Part shown: positions 11,930-24,240 of the stretch, in pieces | Layout of the letters: every line of letters begins with the position of its first letter | Numbering within the stretch: the stretch's first letter is position 1 | Source of the DNA: Glandiceps talaboti | Lineage: Eukaryota; Hemichordata; Enteropneusta; Spengelidae | DNA length: 64,000 nucleotides | Direction: 5' to 3' | NCBI RefSeq assembly: GCF_964340395.1 | Contig: NC_135550.1 | Span: 1,302,001 to 1,366,000, forward strand | The notes under the pieces: model-generated | Seen by the model: the letters and a program-made list of their open reading frames with translations, nothing else | Told to the model about the DNA's origin: nothing | Databases searched by the model: none | Program-made: the position numbers and the translations under genes

Positions 11930-13260
11930 ATCTCACCAATTAGCACCACTTAGTCGCCGAGATCACAACCTGGTTCATTTGGTACTGAAATACCGACTGA
12001 TCATTCAAAGAGAACCAGCAAAGAATGTAACAACTCATTTAACAACTTAAAGTGGACACCTGATGCTATTACCATGCTATGGGGTTCATCAGAACATGTT
12101 CATAGATTATATCGATCTATTTCTGCCATTGATGAACTTGTTGAAACAATACCAAACTATATAAACTTCTGTGTGGAAAACATGATACCTCAAAATATTT
12201 CCAAACAACAAGCCATGGATCATAAAAGGAGTGAAGGAAATCAACCAAAAGAAACTAATCTTTGCTAGTAAGAACACTGACCAATTGAAAACTGTAGAGA
12301 AAGAACTCAAAGGTATGATCAGAGAGAAAAGGAAAGTTTATAGATGTAGAGTACAGAAAAATTTCATAAATAATAGGAAAAAAGTCTGGTCTAGTATTAA
12401 GTTGATGAGTGGCTATAGTTGTAAAAATGAGAGTGTTACAACAGTACCTGAACTAACTACTGAATACGCAGATAATCTGAATGCATTCTATAATAGGTTT
12501 AATTGTCGTGAACTAGAGTATTTGAAAGCCTCATTGGTCTTGGGAATGACAATAACAAATTAACTTTCAAAACCATAGAAGGCCAAGTTCGAACTCTTGT
12601 CAACAAAGCTACTCTGAACAAAGCTGCTGATCCAGACTTTATTTCCCCATGTATTCTTAAATTGTGTTCACATCAATTTTATAGGAGTGTGCCCTACAGT
12701 GGCAGCCCTATTACTTTGCTCTGGCAACAAGGCATTTTTCTTGCTTATTTGGATTGTCCTTCATCGAAATTCAAAGCCATTGACTTGTAAATATTTCAGG
12801 ACTACTCTGGATAACACTGAGACTTGTCTTTTGCAAGACCTTTAAAGATATCAGATAAGTGTACTCAGTTGGGTTGGTCTTTTCAAAACTATTTCAATTG
12901 TCAATTGAAAGTAGCACTGTTCCACGTTATTGGAAAACAAATTGTATCATCCTTGTTCCAAAAATATCAAGGCCAACTAAGAATAATAACTGCAGACCAG
13001 TAGCACTGATGTGGATAAAATGTCTTGAACAAATTCTATTGAATTATCTTGTTCAAACATTATTGTATCAACATCCACTACAGTTTGCCGACTGATATCA
13101 CAGAAGTACAGATGATGCAGTTCTTTCCCCTCTACATACATCCATCATCTCAACGTTACTAATGCACTGGGTCAAATATTCTTTGTGGAATTTTCTAGTG
13201 CATTTAACACCACATCTCCTAACTTGATCATTAGAAAGTTGGACTAACATTCTGGTTAGG
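11930..13260 (+). pseudogene. Dead LINE ORF2 fragment (Rex1/CR1-like), copy 1
   Basis: Translations in shifting frames give the region between endonuclease and RT and the first RT motifs. These include FPNNKPWIIKGVKEINQKK (about 12197-12255), ELTTEYADNLNAFYNRFNC (12449-12510), a block near 12900-13095 with VPRYWKTNCIILVPKISRPT and CRPVALMWIKCLEQILL, HPLQFAD at its end, and FVEFSSAFNT near 13180. The motif set (NNKPW, CRPVAL, SSAFNT) is that of Rex1/CR1-type non-LTR retrotransposons. Several frameshifts and stops are present, and the catalytic YxDD region was not found. It lies in UBR7 intron g-h, antisense to the gene. Confidence 0.8.
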
Positions 13261-13655
13261 CGGATACAGTTCATGAAATTGAACTCAACGCACTCAGATA
13301 ATCGACTGATAAACGCTGGCGCACTTCGAGGATCAGTGATATCTCCATCCTTGTTTACCATGTTTACATCTGACTACTCCAATACATGTGGACAGTATTG
13401 ATAGGCTTTACAAATTTGCTGATCATAAATTTATTGACTATTGTATTTCTTACTGGGGTGGTAGTATCACAAAGTTGTTTGGCCTTGATCAGACAAGGCT
13501 TCGAATCTCACTATTTCTTGCACGACTTTGCTGCAAATGAACTTTTGCAATTTGCCGATAATTTTTTTGAATTATGTAAAAAAAAAGTTGTGGGTGGCAG
13601 TAAAAATCTAGGCTGGGTCAGGTTATCGGAACCAAACAATTGTTTTTGGCCTTAC

Positions 13656-13821
13656 CATGTAAAACTTCCACTTGTTGTACTCTATTCATTCCAGAAAAAG
13701 CCCTCATGCCTTGTTCATACTGTGACCCTTCCACTTGTTTAGATTTCCCCTTCTGTTCATAATGGTGCACAGTATCGGACTCATCCAGTAGAAATGTCAC
13801 ATCTTTATCTTCATACAATTT
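13656..13821 (-). CDS. UBR7: UBR7 exon g (conserved C-terminal region)
   Basis: Fifty-five codons plus one base. The exon starts KLYEDKDVTFLLDESDTV and ends FSGMNRVQQVEVLHG, the most conserved C-terminal block of UBR7 (compare YGDLDVLFL.DEYDTV and SSMNRVQQVE). Acceptor TCTAG, donor GTAAGG. The last Gly codon is split (G|GC) with exon h. The intron to exon f is about 11.4 kb, the largest between recovered exons, and holds the DIRS element and a LINE. Confidence 0.95.
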
Positions 13822-14829
13822 CTAGACCAAAAAACAAATTCAGTAAGTTAGTGAGATAGCCAATCTGATAAAAATCTCATATGCTGAATATGGCTCAATA
13901 TCTTTATTGTCGTTTTTTCATTTTGATTGTCTAGGGAATGATTACCACCTTCCCACATCTGACCATGTGTAATAGAAATTCTTGATTGACAGTTGATGAT
14001 TTGAGAGGATTACTGAACCAATCAGTGAGCTTCTTTCTCAAGACTGTAGTGGCTTACTGTGGGCATATGCTTGTTATCGGTTAGAGCTAGGACGGAACCA
14101 GTCAAGTGTTTTTAATCAATGTTGCCTGTATTTCATCATATCATATAGCCAACATGTTGCCGTGTGATGGCTCACTGTACAATGACTATGATGGCCTGTG
14201 AAATTCAGCATACGTACATCAGTGATTACATACAATGTACTGCACATTTGTGTGAGTACATGTAGTATAGAGAATGGGTGTGTAGCCAGAGTTTATACTA
14301 AATGCCAGCCAGGGTGTAGCCACTGTTTCCACCACACCACATTACATCTGGGGTGTAGCCACAGTTTTCACCACCATACCCTGGTAGTGTATGTTACAGT
14401 ATGTGTAGCCACAGTTTGTAAATTATATGTTTTTCTATGTGGAAAAATGCATTGGTGATACCCTAGGATTGTAAAATACGGTATGATCCCATGCTAAGCT
14501 ACCCCTTGGGTAGCGTAGCACAGAGGGGTAATTATGTAGTGATTTATTAAACAGGAAGTGGGTAGTATCTGATTTGAGGTGACGCTGGTTTCACATTATG
14601 ATCCCATGCAAAGATACCCCCACGGGAATGGGCAAGTATAAAATAGAGATAAAATTGGTACCAAATGATGATTTCCAAGCGAATCACCCCTCGAACATTT
14701 TTCAAACGTGTATTATACTTCAAATGTATATACTCATATAATACATGATGTAATTTAATAACAATTTCCTTCTGTGCAAGTGTGTCAATAGGCTGCTCAT
14801 CAACCTGTATTTTATAGCAACAAGTCATT
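13822..14829. other. UBR7 intron f-g, first kilobase
   Basis: No recognisable gene. At about 14277-14425 there is a degenerate tandem of roughly four units carrying GTGTAGCCACAGTTT, and near 14480-14620 two copies of a phrase beginning TATGATCCCATGC. Confidence 0.5.
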
Positions 14830-15606
14830 GAGAATGACATAGTCCCCGCTATGATTGGGTTTTAAGGAATTATCACTACTCTGATCATGCAACAACACTT
14901 GTGAACCTAAATCAAACAAACTTAGATATGTTGTGTCTGCTTGTTGGACATGGGACATGCCTACAACAATAAAAGATGGGTCGGGTATGGGGGATCGTAT
15001 CACGACGAAAATGGATATGCACATGTATGTTATAAAACACTGTCCTAATACCAACTTTGAATGAGATCTGTTCAAGCATGTCTGAGTTGTGGCTTTGGAC
15101 ATAGAAAAATTGCAAACAAAATGGCTGCCAGGCGGCCATATTGGATCATATCACAACAACAATGAATATGCACATGTATGTCATAGAACACTGTCTTAAT
15201 ACCAACTTTGAATGAGATCTGTTCAAGCATGTCTGAGTTAACATAGAAAAATCGCAAACAAAATGGCTGCCAGGCGCCCATATTGGATCGTATCACGATG
15301 AAAATGGATGTGCACATGTATGTCACAGAATACTGTCCTAATACCAACTTTGAATGAGATCTGTTCAAGCATGTCCGAGTTATGGCTTTGGACATGGAAA
15401 ATTCGCAAACAAAATGGCTGCTAGGCAGCCATATTGGATCATATCATGAAACAAATTGACGTGCATATGTATGCCATTGTATGTTGTCCCTGTACCAAGT
15501 TTGAAAAAAATCGGTCCAGGCATCTCCAAGAAACGGCTGCGGACGCACGGACAGACGGAACCCAATCCATAAGTCCCCGTCCCGGACTTTGGCCGGCGGG
15601 GACTAA
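14830..15606 (+). mobile_element. Family D element, copy 2
   Basis: Begins AGTCCCCGCTATGATTGGG and ends GGCCGGCGGGGACT, so the termini are short inverted repeats (AGTCCCCGC / GCGGGGACT). The interior holds about four of the 140-bp units seen at 3190-4080. Minus-strand ORFs follow the unit periodicity and are not counted as genes. Confidence 0.8.
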
Positions 15607-16420
15607 TTATGGCTATTGCCAAAACCACACACTGGTACTAAACAATTTAACTTATAACATTCAATATTCTCATGTCATATCAGATATTTAAAAATTTGCA
15701 GGAGGATTTACATAATTATCAAGTTGAGTTTATATAAAAGATAATAACCTCATAATACCAATATTCAGCATCCTTTTTTTTTTAAATATTTGAACCCGGA
15801 TGTCCATAATCGTCCATTTTATCTTTTAATTCCATCATTATATACAATTTACAACTGTCATAAAATAATTCCCTTCATTCATGATAATCATCATCATATT
15901 CTATAAAAGAATCGCATTTTATAATAGTATAGAGCATTTATACACTTAAGTATACTCAGATATTTATGTATTTTTTTTTTGTGTCTGTCATTTTTTTATA
16001 TTTAAGATTGGGTATTTCATTGTGTTTTTATATATTCAAGTACATATTCATTTAATACAAACACACTTAATAACACCATTCAATGATGACTATAGTGGAT
16101 ACCTTATGTTGTTTTTATCAATATTGTGATGTCCATATGCATAGTTTGTAATGCCATCATCTAATAAAAATAGATTTTATTTATTTTAATGGTGTGATAA
16201 TGAACAGTATGATTAGTCTTCAAAATAAAAAACACCATGAGTGCGTCTGAAATTAGACATGGAATATCACTTACTCATCGCTATTTCCATCTACAGTTTC
16301 ATAGTTTCTCTAAAACACATTCTTATATTACAAGAAGGTACTACTTATTGGGAAATTTCCACTACGTAAATAATAAAAAACATCATATATTGTAAGATAT
16401 GATAAAGATATGATAAAGTG
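15607..16420. other. AT-rich spacer
   Basis: Very AT-rich sequence with many T and A runs. No coding motif, tandem array or terminal repeats were seen. Confidence 0.5.
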
Positions 16421-16423
16421 ATC

Positions 16424-18140
16424 AAGATGGCGCCGAACAAAAGCGACACAGTTTTAAGAGCTCTTATAATCACCTTATTTATTAGCTTTTTACTCACTGA
16501 ATCATTGGGATTATTATCCTACAATAGAGAGGAACTACTGGACCTTCAAGTTGTGGAGAGGTTAGCAATGAAGTCATATCAAGACTAAATTTGATCGAGA
16601 AATCTTTGTTCACAAATTCAGCCACTGAACAGAAACCTAAGTCCAGTCGCACGTATGGTCGACAGGTGCAAAGACAAGGTAAACATGACAGGGTGTTGAC
16701 ACGTCTCCGTTTGAAACGGAACTACATCAACCGTTACCCAGTATATTTCTCAGAAATTTTCGTTCTTTACGCCACAAGATCGATGAACTATGCTGCCTCA
16801 TTCATACTCGGAAAGACTATTATGACTGTTCTATTTTTTGCTTTACTGAGACATGGCTAAATTCATCTGTGCCTGATTCGGTCCTAGTGCCTTCTGGGTT
16901 TACACTTTTTCACTCAGATCATGCATTTAATGAAGTGGATAAATCTATAGGTGGTGGACTCTGTTTCCAATTAAATGATTCTTGGTGCACCGATGCTCGG
17001 GTCATCTCACACTCATGTACACCAGAGTTGGAAACTAAAGTCATTAAAAGTCAACCATTTTATCTGCCCAGAGAATTTGGATCTGTTCTATTGTATGCTA
17101 TGTACATGCCTCCAGGTGCTAATGCTAAATTGGCTATTGACCAACTTTCAGCCGTTATTACAAAACATGAAAATAATTATCCTGGGTCATTTTGTACTGT
17201 TGGGAGATTTCAACCATGCAAATTTACGGAATGGCCTTCCCAAATACTATCAACATGTAGACTGTGCAACCCGTCATGACAAGACATTAGACCATTGCTA
17301 TAAAAGGTGCTTATCGGTCATTGAAACATGCTCCACGCGGTAACTCCAATCATGGTTCATGTGTACAGACAACAACTTAAACGCGGAAAAACAACAAAAC
17401 ATTTTGTTCCTCAATGGACAGAAACAACCATACAACTTCAGGGCTCGTGTACAGACTTTAACATATTTATCGAAACTGCGGCTGACCTTGATGAGTGCAC
17501 CACAGTCACTATGTCCTATATCAAATTTTGTGAGGAGTTGTGCATTCCGAGGAAGCTGGTAAAAACTTATCCTAATGATAAACCCTGGTTTGACAGGTCA
17601 GTTGGTATCCAACTCCGTGCAAAAGAGGGAGACTAATGTTCATTTTATAGTTAAGAAAGCACAGCAATGATTACTCTTTCTGAGACGATTAAGGAGCTTT
17701 CGTGTATTAAAGTCAGAAATTGTTAAATTTTATCGGGCAGTGATTGAGAGTGTCTTGACTTTCTCATTCATTGTCTGGTATGGTAATACCACAGTGGGTG
17801 ACAGGAAGCGACTCAATCGGGTCAACAGTGCCAGAAAAAAATCATTGGATGCAGTCTCCCATCACTTGACGATCTCTACAGAGCTCGAGTGTTGAAATAA
17901 TCTATGGCTATCATCCGCGATGAGTACCACCCTGCACATAATTTCTTTCAATTGATGCATTCTGGTGAACGGTATCGTTCAATCAAGTCTGGTTCCAATC
18001 GATCTTTAAACAGTTTTTATCCTACAGCTGTTAGAACCTTGAACGAATCTAACCTGAGTATCTCGAGAATGCATCGATTTCGCCTCTTTACTTTTCACCC
18101 ATGTAATTGTATCGTATGTTCATTGTTGTTTTTGTTTTTA
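16424..18140 (+). pseudogene. Dead LINE (Rex1/CR1-like), copy 2, lacking its RT core
   Basis: Carries an endonuclease domain: FRSLRHKIDELCCLI and CSIFCFTETWLNSSVPDS (about 16755-16880), a GDFNHANLRNG metal-binding motif (about 17208) and DKTLDHCYK (about 17280). The NDKPWF motif follows near 17576. About 60 bp later (17650 on) it jumps to the C-terminal part, FYRAVIESVLTFSFIVWYGN and then HPAHNFFQLMHSGERYRSI (17930-17990) and FYPTAVRTLN. The whole reverse-transcriptase core is missing between about 17640 and 17660. Frameshifts break the rest. Same family as 11930-13260. Its 3' end runs into a T-rich tail abutting family D. Confidence 0.82.
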
Positions 18141-18148
18141 TTTTTTTA

Positions 18149-18888
18149 GTCCCCGCCGGACGAAGTTCGTGACAGGGACTTATGGATTGGGTTCCGTCCA
18201 TCCGTCCAGAGCCATTTCTTGGAGATGCCTGGACCGATTTTTTTCAAACTTGGTACAGGGGCAATAAACTATGACATACATATACACGTCAATTTGTTTC
18301 ATGATACGATCCAATATGGCCACCTAGCAGCCATTTTGTTTGCGAATTTTCCCTGTCCAAAGCCATAACTCAGACATGCTTTAACAGATCTCATTCAAAG
18401 TTGGTATTAGGACAGTATTCTATGTCATACATGTGCATATTCATTGTTGTCACGATACGATCCAATATGGCTGCCTAGCAGCCATTTTGTTTGCGAATTT
18501 TCCATGTCCAAAGCCATAACTCAGACATGCTTGAACAGATCTCATTCAAAGTTGGTATTAGCAGTATTCTATGACATACATGTGCATATTCATTGTTGTC
18601 GTGATACGATCCAATATGGCTGCCTGGTAGCCATTTTGTTTGCGAATTTTCCATGTCCAAAGCCATAACTCAGACATGCTTGAACAGATCTCATTCAAAG
18701 TTGGTATTAGCACAGTATTCTGTGACATACATGTGCATATCCATTTTCGTTGTGATACAATCCGATAAGCAGCCATTTTGTTGGCGCAGTTTTCATGTCC
18801 AAAGCCATAACTTAGACATGCTTGAACAGAGTAGTGATATCAAAAACAACCATATGAGGCCAAACAACATTAACCAGGTTTGAAAATG
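18149..18888 (-). mobile_element. Family D element, copy 3, reversed and truncated
   Basis: Reverse complement of the family at 3190 and 14830. It starts AGTCCCCGCCGGACGAAGTT, contains about four of the 140-bp units, and stops at AACCAGGTTTGAAAATG, about 40-50 bp short of the other terminus. Its truncated end is fused to the DIRS element, exactly where that element's recombinase reading frame is cut. Confidence 0.8.
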
Positions 18889-20160
18889 TGATTACAGTAC
18901 CACTTGAGAGCTCTGACTGGACTTAAAAGATGTTCTTTTCGGTCCCTTCCCACCAGCGTGGCTAAATCCTTTATGATAATGGGAGAAGCCATGGAACCTA
19001 AAACCTGATTTTCAGAAATGAACTTAGGATGAGTCCGAAGTACTGTAACCACTGGATTCGACCCTGTCCAATATCTAGTGTGTGGATCTCGCTTCTACGA
19101 CTGCCTGAAGCAAGAGCTAGTAGGAACGTCGTTTTAAGTGTGAGAAATTACAAGTAAGTGTTGAGTACTAGTGAGAGACTCCACTGGGGAGCTGAAATGG
19201 GCCGAGGGGGTCTCTTAATGTAGAAGTTCCTTATCAAACTAGATAAGATCTCATTTTGTCCAAAGTCTGGGCCCCCAACACTCCTAATGGTACTAGAAAT
19301 AGCTGAGCGGTATACCATTATGGTTTGGACAGCTAACTTCTGTACATCAAATAGTTCAAACAGAAAGGCAGTTAACTGTTGTGTAGTAACTTGGAGTGGA
19401 TCAATCGATCGTTGATTACACCAACTACAGAATCTCTTCCACTTTTCCCCGTAAGTGGCAAGGGTACTTGCACGATAGGGTCTTGCAATGACCGCGGCAG
19501 TCTTGCGAGAAAATCCCTTTGCAATGAGAGATCGTTCGACAATCTGAATGCGTGTAGATGGAACGTCTCTGGATGTGGGTGAAGGATGTTCCGTCCCTGT
19601 GACAACAGATCCTCCCTCTGGGGCAGTTTGCATGAAAGATCTATTAGGAGAGACAGTAACACTGGGAACCACAAGTGGTTTGGCCACAGTGGAGCGACTA
19701 GAGATAGTACACACTTTTCCTCTTGAATTTTTCTGAGGATTAGTGGTAGTAGGGGTAGAAGTGGGAAGGCGTAGGCCTCCAACCCCTCCCAACTGAAAGA
19801 CATGGCATCCACTGCCATTGCTCTGTGATCTGGTACTGGAGTTTGGCAGTTTGCGATTGAGAAATGTCGCGAACAGGTCGACTACTGGCTTGTTCCACCT
19901 GAAGATGATTTGATTGGCTACATTCTGTGGAATCTCCCATTCCGTGGGGCGAACTTGGATGCAGCGCAAGAGTGCATCTGCAATCCCATGCGCTTCCCTG
20001 GAAGGTGCCGCGCCCTTAGTGTTATCTTCCTGTCTTTGCACCAGACCATTAGGTCCCAGGTGAGATAACATAGGGTTGGTGACCTGGTCCCCCCCATTTT
20101 GTTGATGTAAACAACCACTGTTGTGTTGTCGGTATTCACTAGCACACAGTGTGTTACACC
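18889..20160 (-). pseudogene. DIRS RNase H C-terminal part and truncated tyrosine recombinase
   Basis: After the frameshift the RNase H continues with VLVNTDNTTVVVYINKMGG (third catalytic Asp) and ARHLPGK, then GIADALLRC and PVVDLFATFLNRKLP in another frame. Linker motifs SFSWEGLEAYAFPLLP and APLWPNHLWFPVLL follow in a third frame. The recombinase N-terminal (core-binding) domain reads RASTLATYGEKWKRFCSWCN and QTIMVYRSAISSTIRS. The catalytic domain survives only to LSPVRALKWY (about 18900), where family D begins. The downstream HxxR and Tyr catalytic region is absent, so recombinase activity is excluded. Confidence 0.85.
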
Positions 20161-21420
20161 AGGTGTTCGAAATGGCAAAGAGCTAGAACAACAGCCTGCA
20201 TTTCCAACCAGTTGATATGATGGAGGCTGGATGGTAGATCCCAAGTACCTGAGGTCCAGTGGTGGTCCAGATGGGCTCCCCTTCCCACTTTGGACGCATC
20301 GGTAAAATGGGAAATATCTCTTTTCCAACTCGACAATTGTTTTCCTTCCAACACTGCCTCTTTGTCCAACCACCATCGTAGGTGTGGAAAAAGGGGTGGT
20401 AGGATGGGAACCGTAGACTCTGCTGATTGGATACTGGGGCGCCAGTGAGCCAACAGGTAGAGCTGAATTGGTTGCATTCTGAGTCATGCCCATGGTGAAA
20501 TGTCGATGATGGAATTCATCAAACCCAACAGGGACAGAAATAGTTTGGCTTGTATGTGGGTTTGTTTCGCTATCAGTACTACAATCTTGTCTACTCGCTC
20601 TTGCGGTGGACAGACTATTCCCTGTTTGGTCATAAAACGCATCCCGATAAAAATCATGTCCTGAGTAGGAACTAAAATCGATTTGTTGGGACTCAGAAGG
20701 AATCCGAGAGACCTCAGAATAATCTGGGTGTCTCGAACAAAATGACGTAACTGTTTGACTTTCTTGTCGTGTAGCAGCCAGTCGTCTAGATAAGGATTTA
20801 GTAGAAAACCACGCGCATGGAGCATGGTCACCGGTGCGGAAACTACCCGAGTAAAGACTCTCGGCGCTGTTGTAAGGCTGAATGGTAGTGGTACGTATTC
20901 GAACACTCGACCGTCGGTTGCAAAGCGGAGAAAGGGATGACACGACTCGTGAATGGGAATGTGGTAGTAGGCGTCCTTCAAATCTATGGATGCCATCCAT
21001 TCGCCTGGCTGAATAGAGGCGAGAACGGATCGGCCTGTTTCCATCTTGAATCTGGGCACTCGCAGGTACTTGTTGAGAGTGGATAGATTCAGTATCGGAC
21101 GCCATCCCCTGACTTTTTTGGAACCAGGAAAAAGTGGATGTAAAAGCAGGGGTCCCGATGACTGGGCATCAATTTCCCTTATTGCGTTTTCGCCTATTAG
21201 GGAGTCGATAGCTTCCAGAAATGCTGTTTCGCTGACTGGTCAGTCTTGGAACTGGAGTAACGAACGGTACGATCGAAAGAGGGGGATCGCGTACAAAAGA
21301 TAGGCGATAACCCTCTCTTACGGTAGACAAAATCTATTCGTCTGATGTAATGCATTCCCAATGTTTTGCATATAAACTTATAAGCACCCCACTGGACCGC
21401 TGTCTGTGGAGTTCACGGTC
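20154..21420 (-). pseudogene. DIRS reverse transcriptase and first part of RNase H
   Basis: The RT core reads WMASIDLKDAYYHIPIHES (about 21000-20945), PLPFSLTTAPRVFTRV, and the catalytic YLDDWLL (about 20790). An in-frame TGA at 20484-20486 stands where related proteins usually have Arg before the LRMQPIQL motif. The RNase H part follows with HFTDASKVGRGAHLDHH (catalytic Asp, about 20310) and HINWLEMQAVVLAL (catalytic Glu, about 20215). A frameshift near 20160 moves the rest to another frame. Upstream sequence to about 21400 encodes more of the RT N-terminal region in broken frames. Confidence 0.88.
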
Positions 21421-21435
21421 CTGTCAGGAAGGAAG

Positions 21436-22803
21436 TCAGGAGAACTGCTGACGACTTCCTGACCCCTGTGTTTGATTGATCGAGGAAGTGGACGGCTTAC
21501 TTGGCTGACTCATGCATAGAGTGTTCGCAGCCTGACCCTGAACTTCGACGCTTGTATCCACTAGTTTGTGGCTGCTGTCTTGTAGTCGGAGTAAACATAG
21601 ACACTTGCAGACCATAGCAGTGACCTGGAATTGAGGGGGTTTTGTAAATTTTGGACCCCTCTCAGTTGTGGCCGGAACTTGCTTAGCCATCTCGCTCAGC
21701 GAGCCCCCAAATAAAAATCTAGAATTGCTTGTCTTGCTAGCCCTAGCTTCTAGTTTTAGTTCGGGGGTGTACTTGACAAAATGAGCGATGCCCGCTGACA
21801 TAATGACGAGTTCGTGAGATCAGTCACACTCGTTGCTACTGAGCGTGTCTGACACAGGACCACGCTTAGTCAACTCAATCGCCGTGGCGATAAACCAGTC
21901 CAGGTGTGACAATGCGTATTCATCCATGGACCTCACGAAGGAGCGAGAAACCATATAAGATTTGAAAGCAGTATAGTTGTCGTCAACTAACCTTGCTTCC
22001 TTCTCCAATGTTGGATACCCTAGCCATGGTTCAGATATATGAACCTGGTAAGACTTCGACCTGGATTTGAACCATGGGAATCGACCCGGTGGAAGGGGAT
22101 CCCTGTCGTTCATACCTGCCAGTTCATTCTCAATTTGTGCTTGTCAAGACAAGACCAAATCGGCCCAAGGAAGAGACGTAGTAGGGTAAGATGACGCTCG
22201 CGACTCCTTCCCCAGCAACTGAAACATTCGGGATTCAAGCGGCTCGGGTGGAGCCGGTCATTTACAGTCGAGAAACTGCTCGTAAATCCATGAAATTACC
22301 TCTTTATAGGCAACTTTGTCACAAGTAGTGGCCACTGACGGACAGCGACTGGCTGCCCTGACTGATATTTCAGAACGGGATTCCATGTCGCTAAAATCAT
22401 CATCAGAGGCATGGATCTCCAACACATCCTCAGATACCTGTGGAGACCTGCGTCCTTCCCAAGTTAAACGATCAAAACGATCTGGAAGGTCTCTATGTGG
22501 GGAGCATGACCGATCACTGTGTCTTGACCCTGAGATGGAATGATCGGATGATGACGCTCTATCCCGAGTAGTAGACCTACTACTGGAACGAGACAGCCGA
22601 GAGGGTGAAGGTTGACTTCCTGCTTCGGCCTCCTGGTTCCCCTGGGGGTGGGGGCTCATTGTCACTAGACCCGGTGTGGGGTCAGTAACAGGTGGAGTCC
22701 GCCCTTGAAAACCATGTTGAATGGTTTGCTGCCAGGCATTGGGAACACTAGGTACCATAGAGGGTGCTGTTCCCTGTGGTAAAAAGGCAGTGTTACCAGT
22801 CAT
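21436..22803 (-). pseudogene. DIRS gag-like ORF with three in-frame stops
   Basis: One reading frame runs from the ATG at 22803 to the end at 21436, broken only by TGA codons at 22258-22260, 22144-22146 and 21820-21822. The N-terminal part is proline- and serine/arginine-rich (RLSRSSSRSTTRDRASSSD) with an acidic stretch (ASDDDFSDMESRSE). The middle carries the conserved-looking EPWLGYPTLEKEARLVDDNY and SMDEYALSHLDWFIATAIEL, which resemble gag proteins of DIRS elements. The gag assignment rests on position upstream of the RT and on these features rather than on a definable domain. Confidence 0.7.
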
Positions 22804-23349
22804 CTGTGGATGAACCCCTGTATACTGATGGAAATACTGAGGGTTTGAAATTGGTTATAAGGAACGTAGAAGTGTCCCCAAGGAGAGAAATAAACTCCAG
22901 GTTGTACTCCTGTTTGGTTGGTCACAGAATCGATGGGTGTCCGGTATCTGGACTGCCCCCTCGAATTTGCCACCTGTGGTAAATTACTACGCACCACAGC
23001 AGTGGTTTGACCTTGACCAAAAGAAAAGTCCCTGACCTCCGTAGTGGGGATATATGTTCTGCCTCTCCCTGAACGATCGTATTTTTGATCGGGCGAACCT
23101 GTCCGTCATCGGGCTGGGAACGCCGAGGGAGGTAATACGGATCCCGACTATCGGGCGATAGATCGGATTCCGCGGAGCATAAATCCCCTTGTGGGTTGGA
23201 CCGCGATGGTGCGGCGACAACCGCAGGCACTCCAGGATCCCTGATGGAGGGAAAAACTGTCACCTTGAAAAAGGCGGTTTTCCTGAAAAGGAGAAACGGA
23301 CTTGCCTTCTTTGGAAGTACTCACCGTAGAGCAAGTCCGCTCAACTAGC

Positions 23350-24240
23350 AAAGACGTGCGTTGAGGGATGACGTCATCGATCTCGCCACGTCTTTCTGAA
23401 AACTTTTTAAACTGACGTCTTTCTGAAAAGTTTTACCACTGACAATCTGTCCAGTTATTGCAGAAATCGCATGTTTGGTCGGGCCGATAGGATCTGTAGT
23501 CCGCACAAAGATCATGGCCATCTCCCACAACGATGGGGTGGCCACACTTACTTACAAGAGACTTACCCGAAATCGTGACGGAAGTTCAAATGCTAAAAAA
23601 TAATACAACAAGTACAACAATGGTGCCCAATACCAAACGAGGCGCCAACGAACTTGGGAAAATAAAGGTGTCCATGAAACCGTAGACGCAACACACGAGG
23701 ATAAAAAAGAACGACTTAGTTGGAATCCTGAGGTATTCAGCGAAGTGTTCACTACTTAATAGGGGATAACTCGTGTCAATGTTGGCACAAGAGGATAAAC
23801 TCGCAGTCCTTTATCTATTCTACGAAATTCGTCGATTTGCCAAGGAATACTGGGGATTGGCTAGTCAAGGTCATGTGACCACTACGAAGACAGGCCACAG
23901 GGTGCTGGAGGCATTAATTTATATTTGGCAATACACAAGGGGAAGCAGAGGGACACCCAAAAGTAAGCTAAAAGGTGGGTATTTGTCTGTACAGAAATTT
24001 ATAATGAACAGCGATTTATTTTCACTATAATATCCCTGTCTCTAAAAATGTTGAAATTATTGATTGCAAATGTATTTTAGCATTTCAAGAGGTATATGAT
24101 AAAAGCTTTACAGCCCGGATATGGGTTTTGTGGACCTTGGACATACGACTCATGGAGGGCCTGGTTCTCAAAACACATTTCCGGGCCATAAAGATTATTA
24201 CTGTACTAACAAACATATTGTTTTCAGAATATGTAAAGCA
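23350..24240. other. Stretch between DIRS and hAT-like remnant
   Basis: May include the DIRS 5' terminal region (about 23350-23760), but I found no repeat of it at the other end, which is lost. No other coding motif. Confidence 0.4.

Larger units (their letters stand above)
18889..23350 (-). mobile_element. DIRS-type tyrosine-recombinase retrotransposon, decayed
   Basis: Gene order on the minus strand is gag (about 22.8-21.4 kb), reverse transcriptase (21.3-20.5 kb), RNase H (20.5-19.9 kb) and tyrosine recombinase (19.6-18.9 kb), as in DIRS elements. Several frameshifts and at least four in-frame TGA codons inactivate it. The 3' end is lost at the junction with family D at 18888/18889. I could not define the terminal repeats; the 5' limit is estimated from the last plausible gag-frame sequence. 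It lies in UBR7 intron f-g in the same orientation as the gene. Confidence 0.88.

Noticed and set aside
19918-21105. 395-codon ORF as a single DIRS protein
   Set aside because: Most of it is an out-of-frame shadow of the RT; only its C-terminal RNase H segment (VLVNTDNTTVVVYINK) is real.
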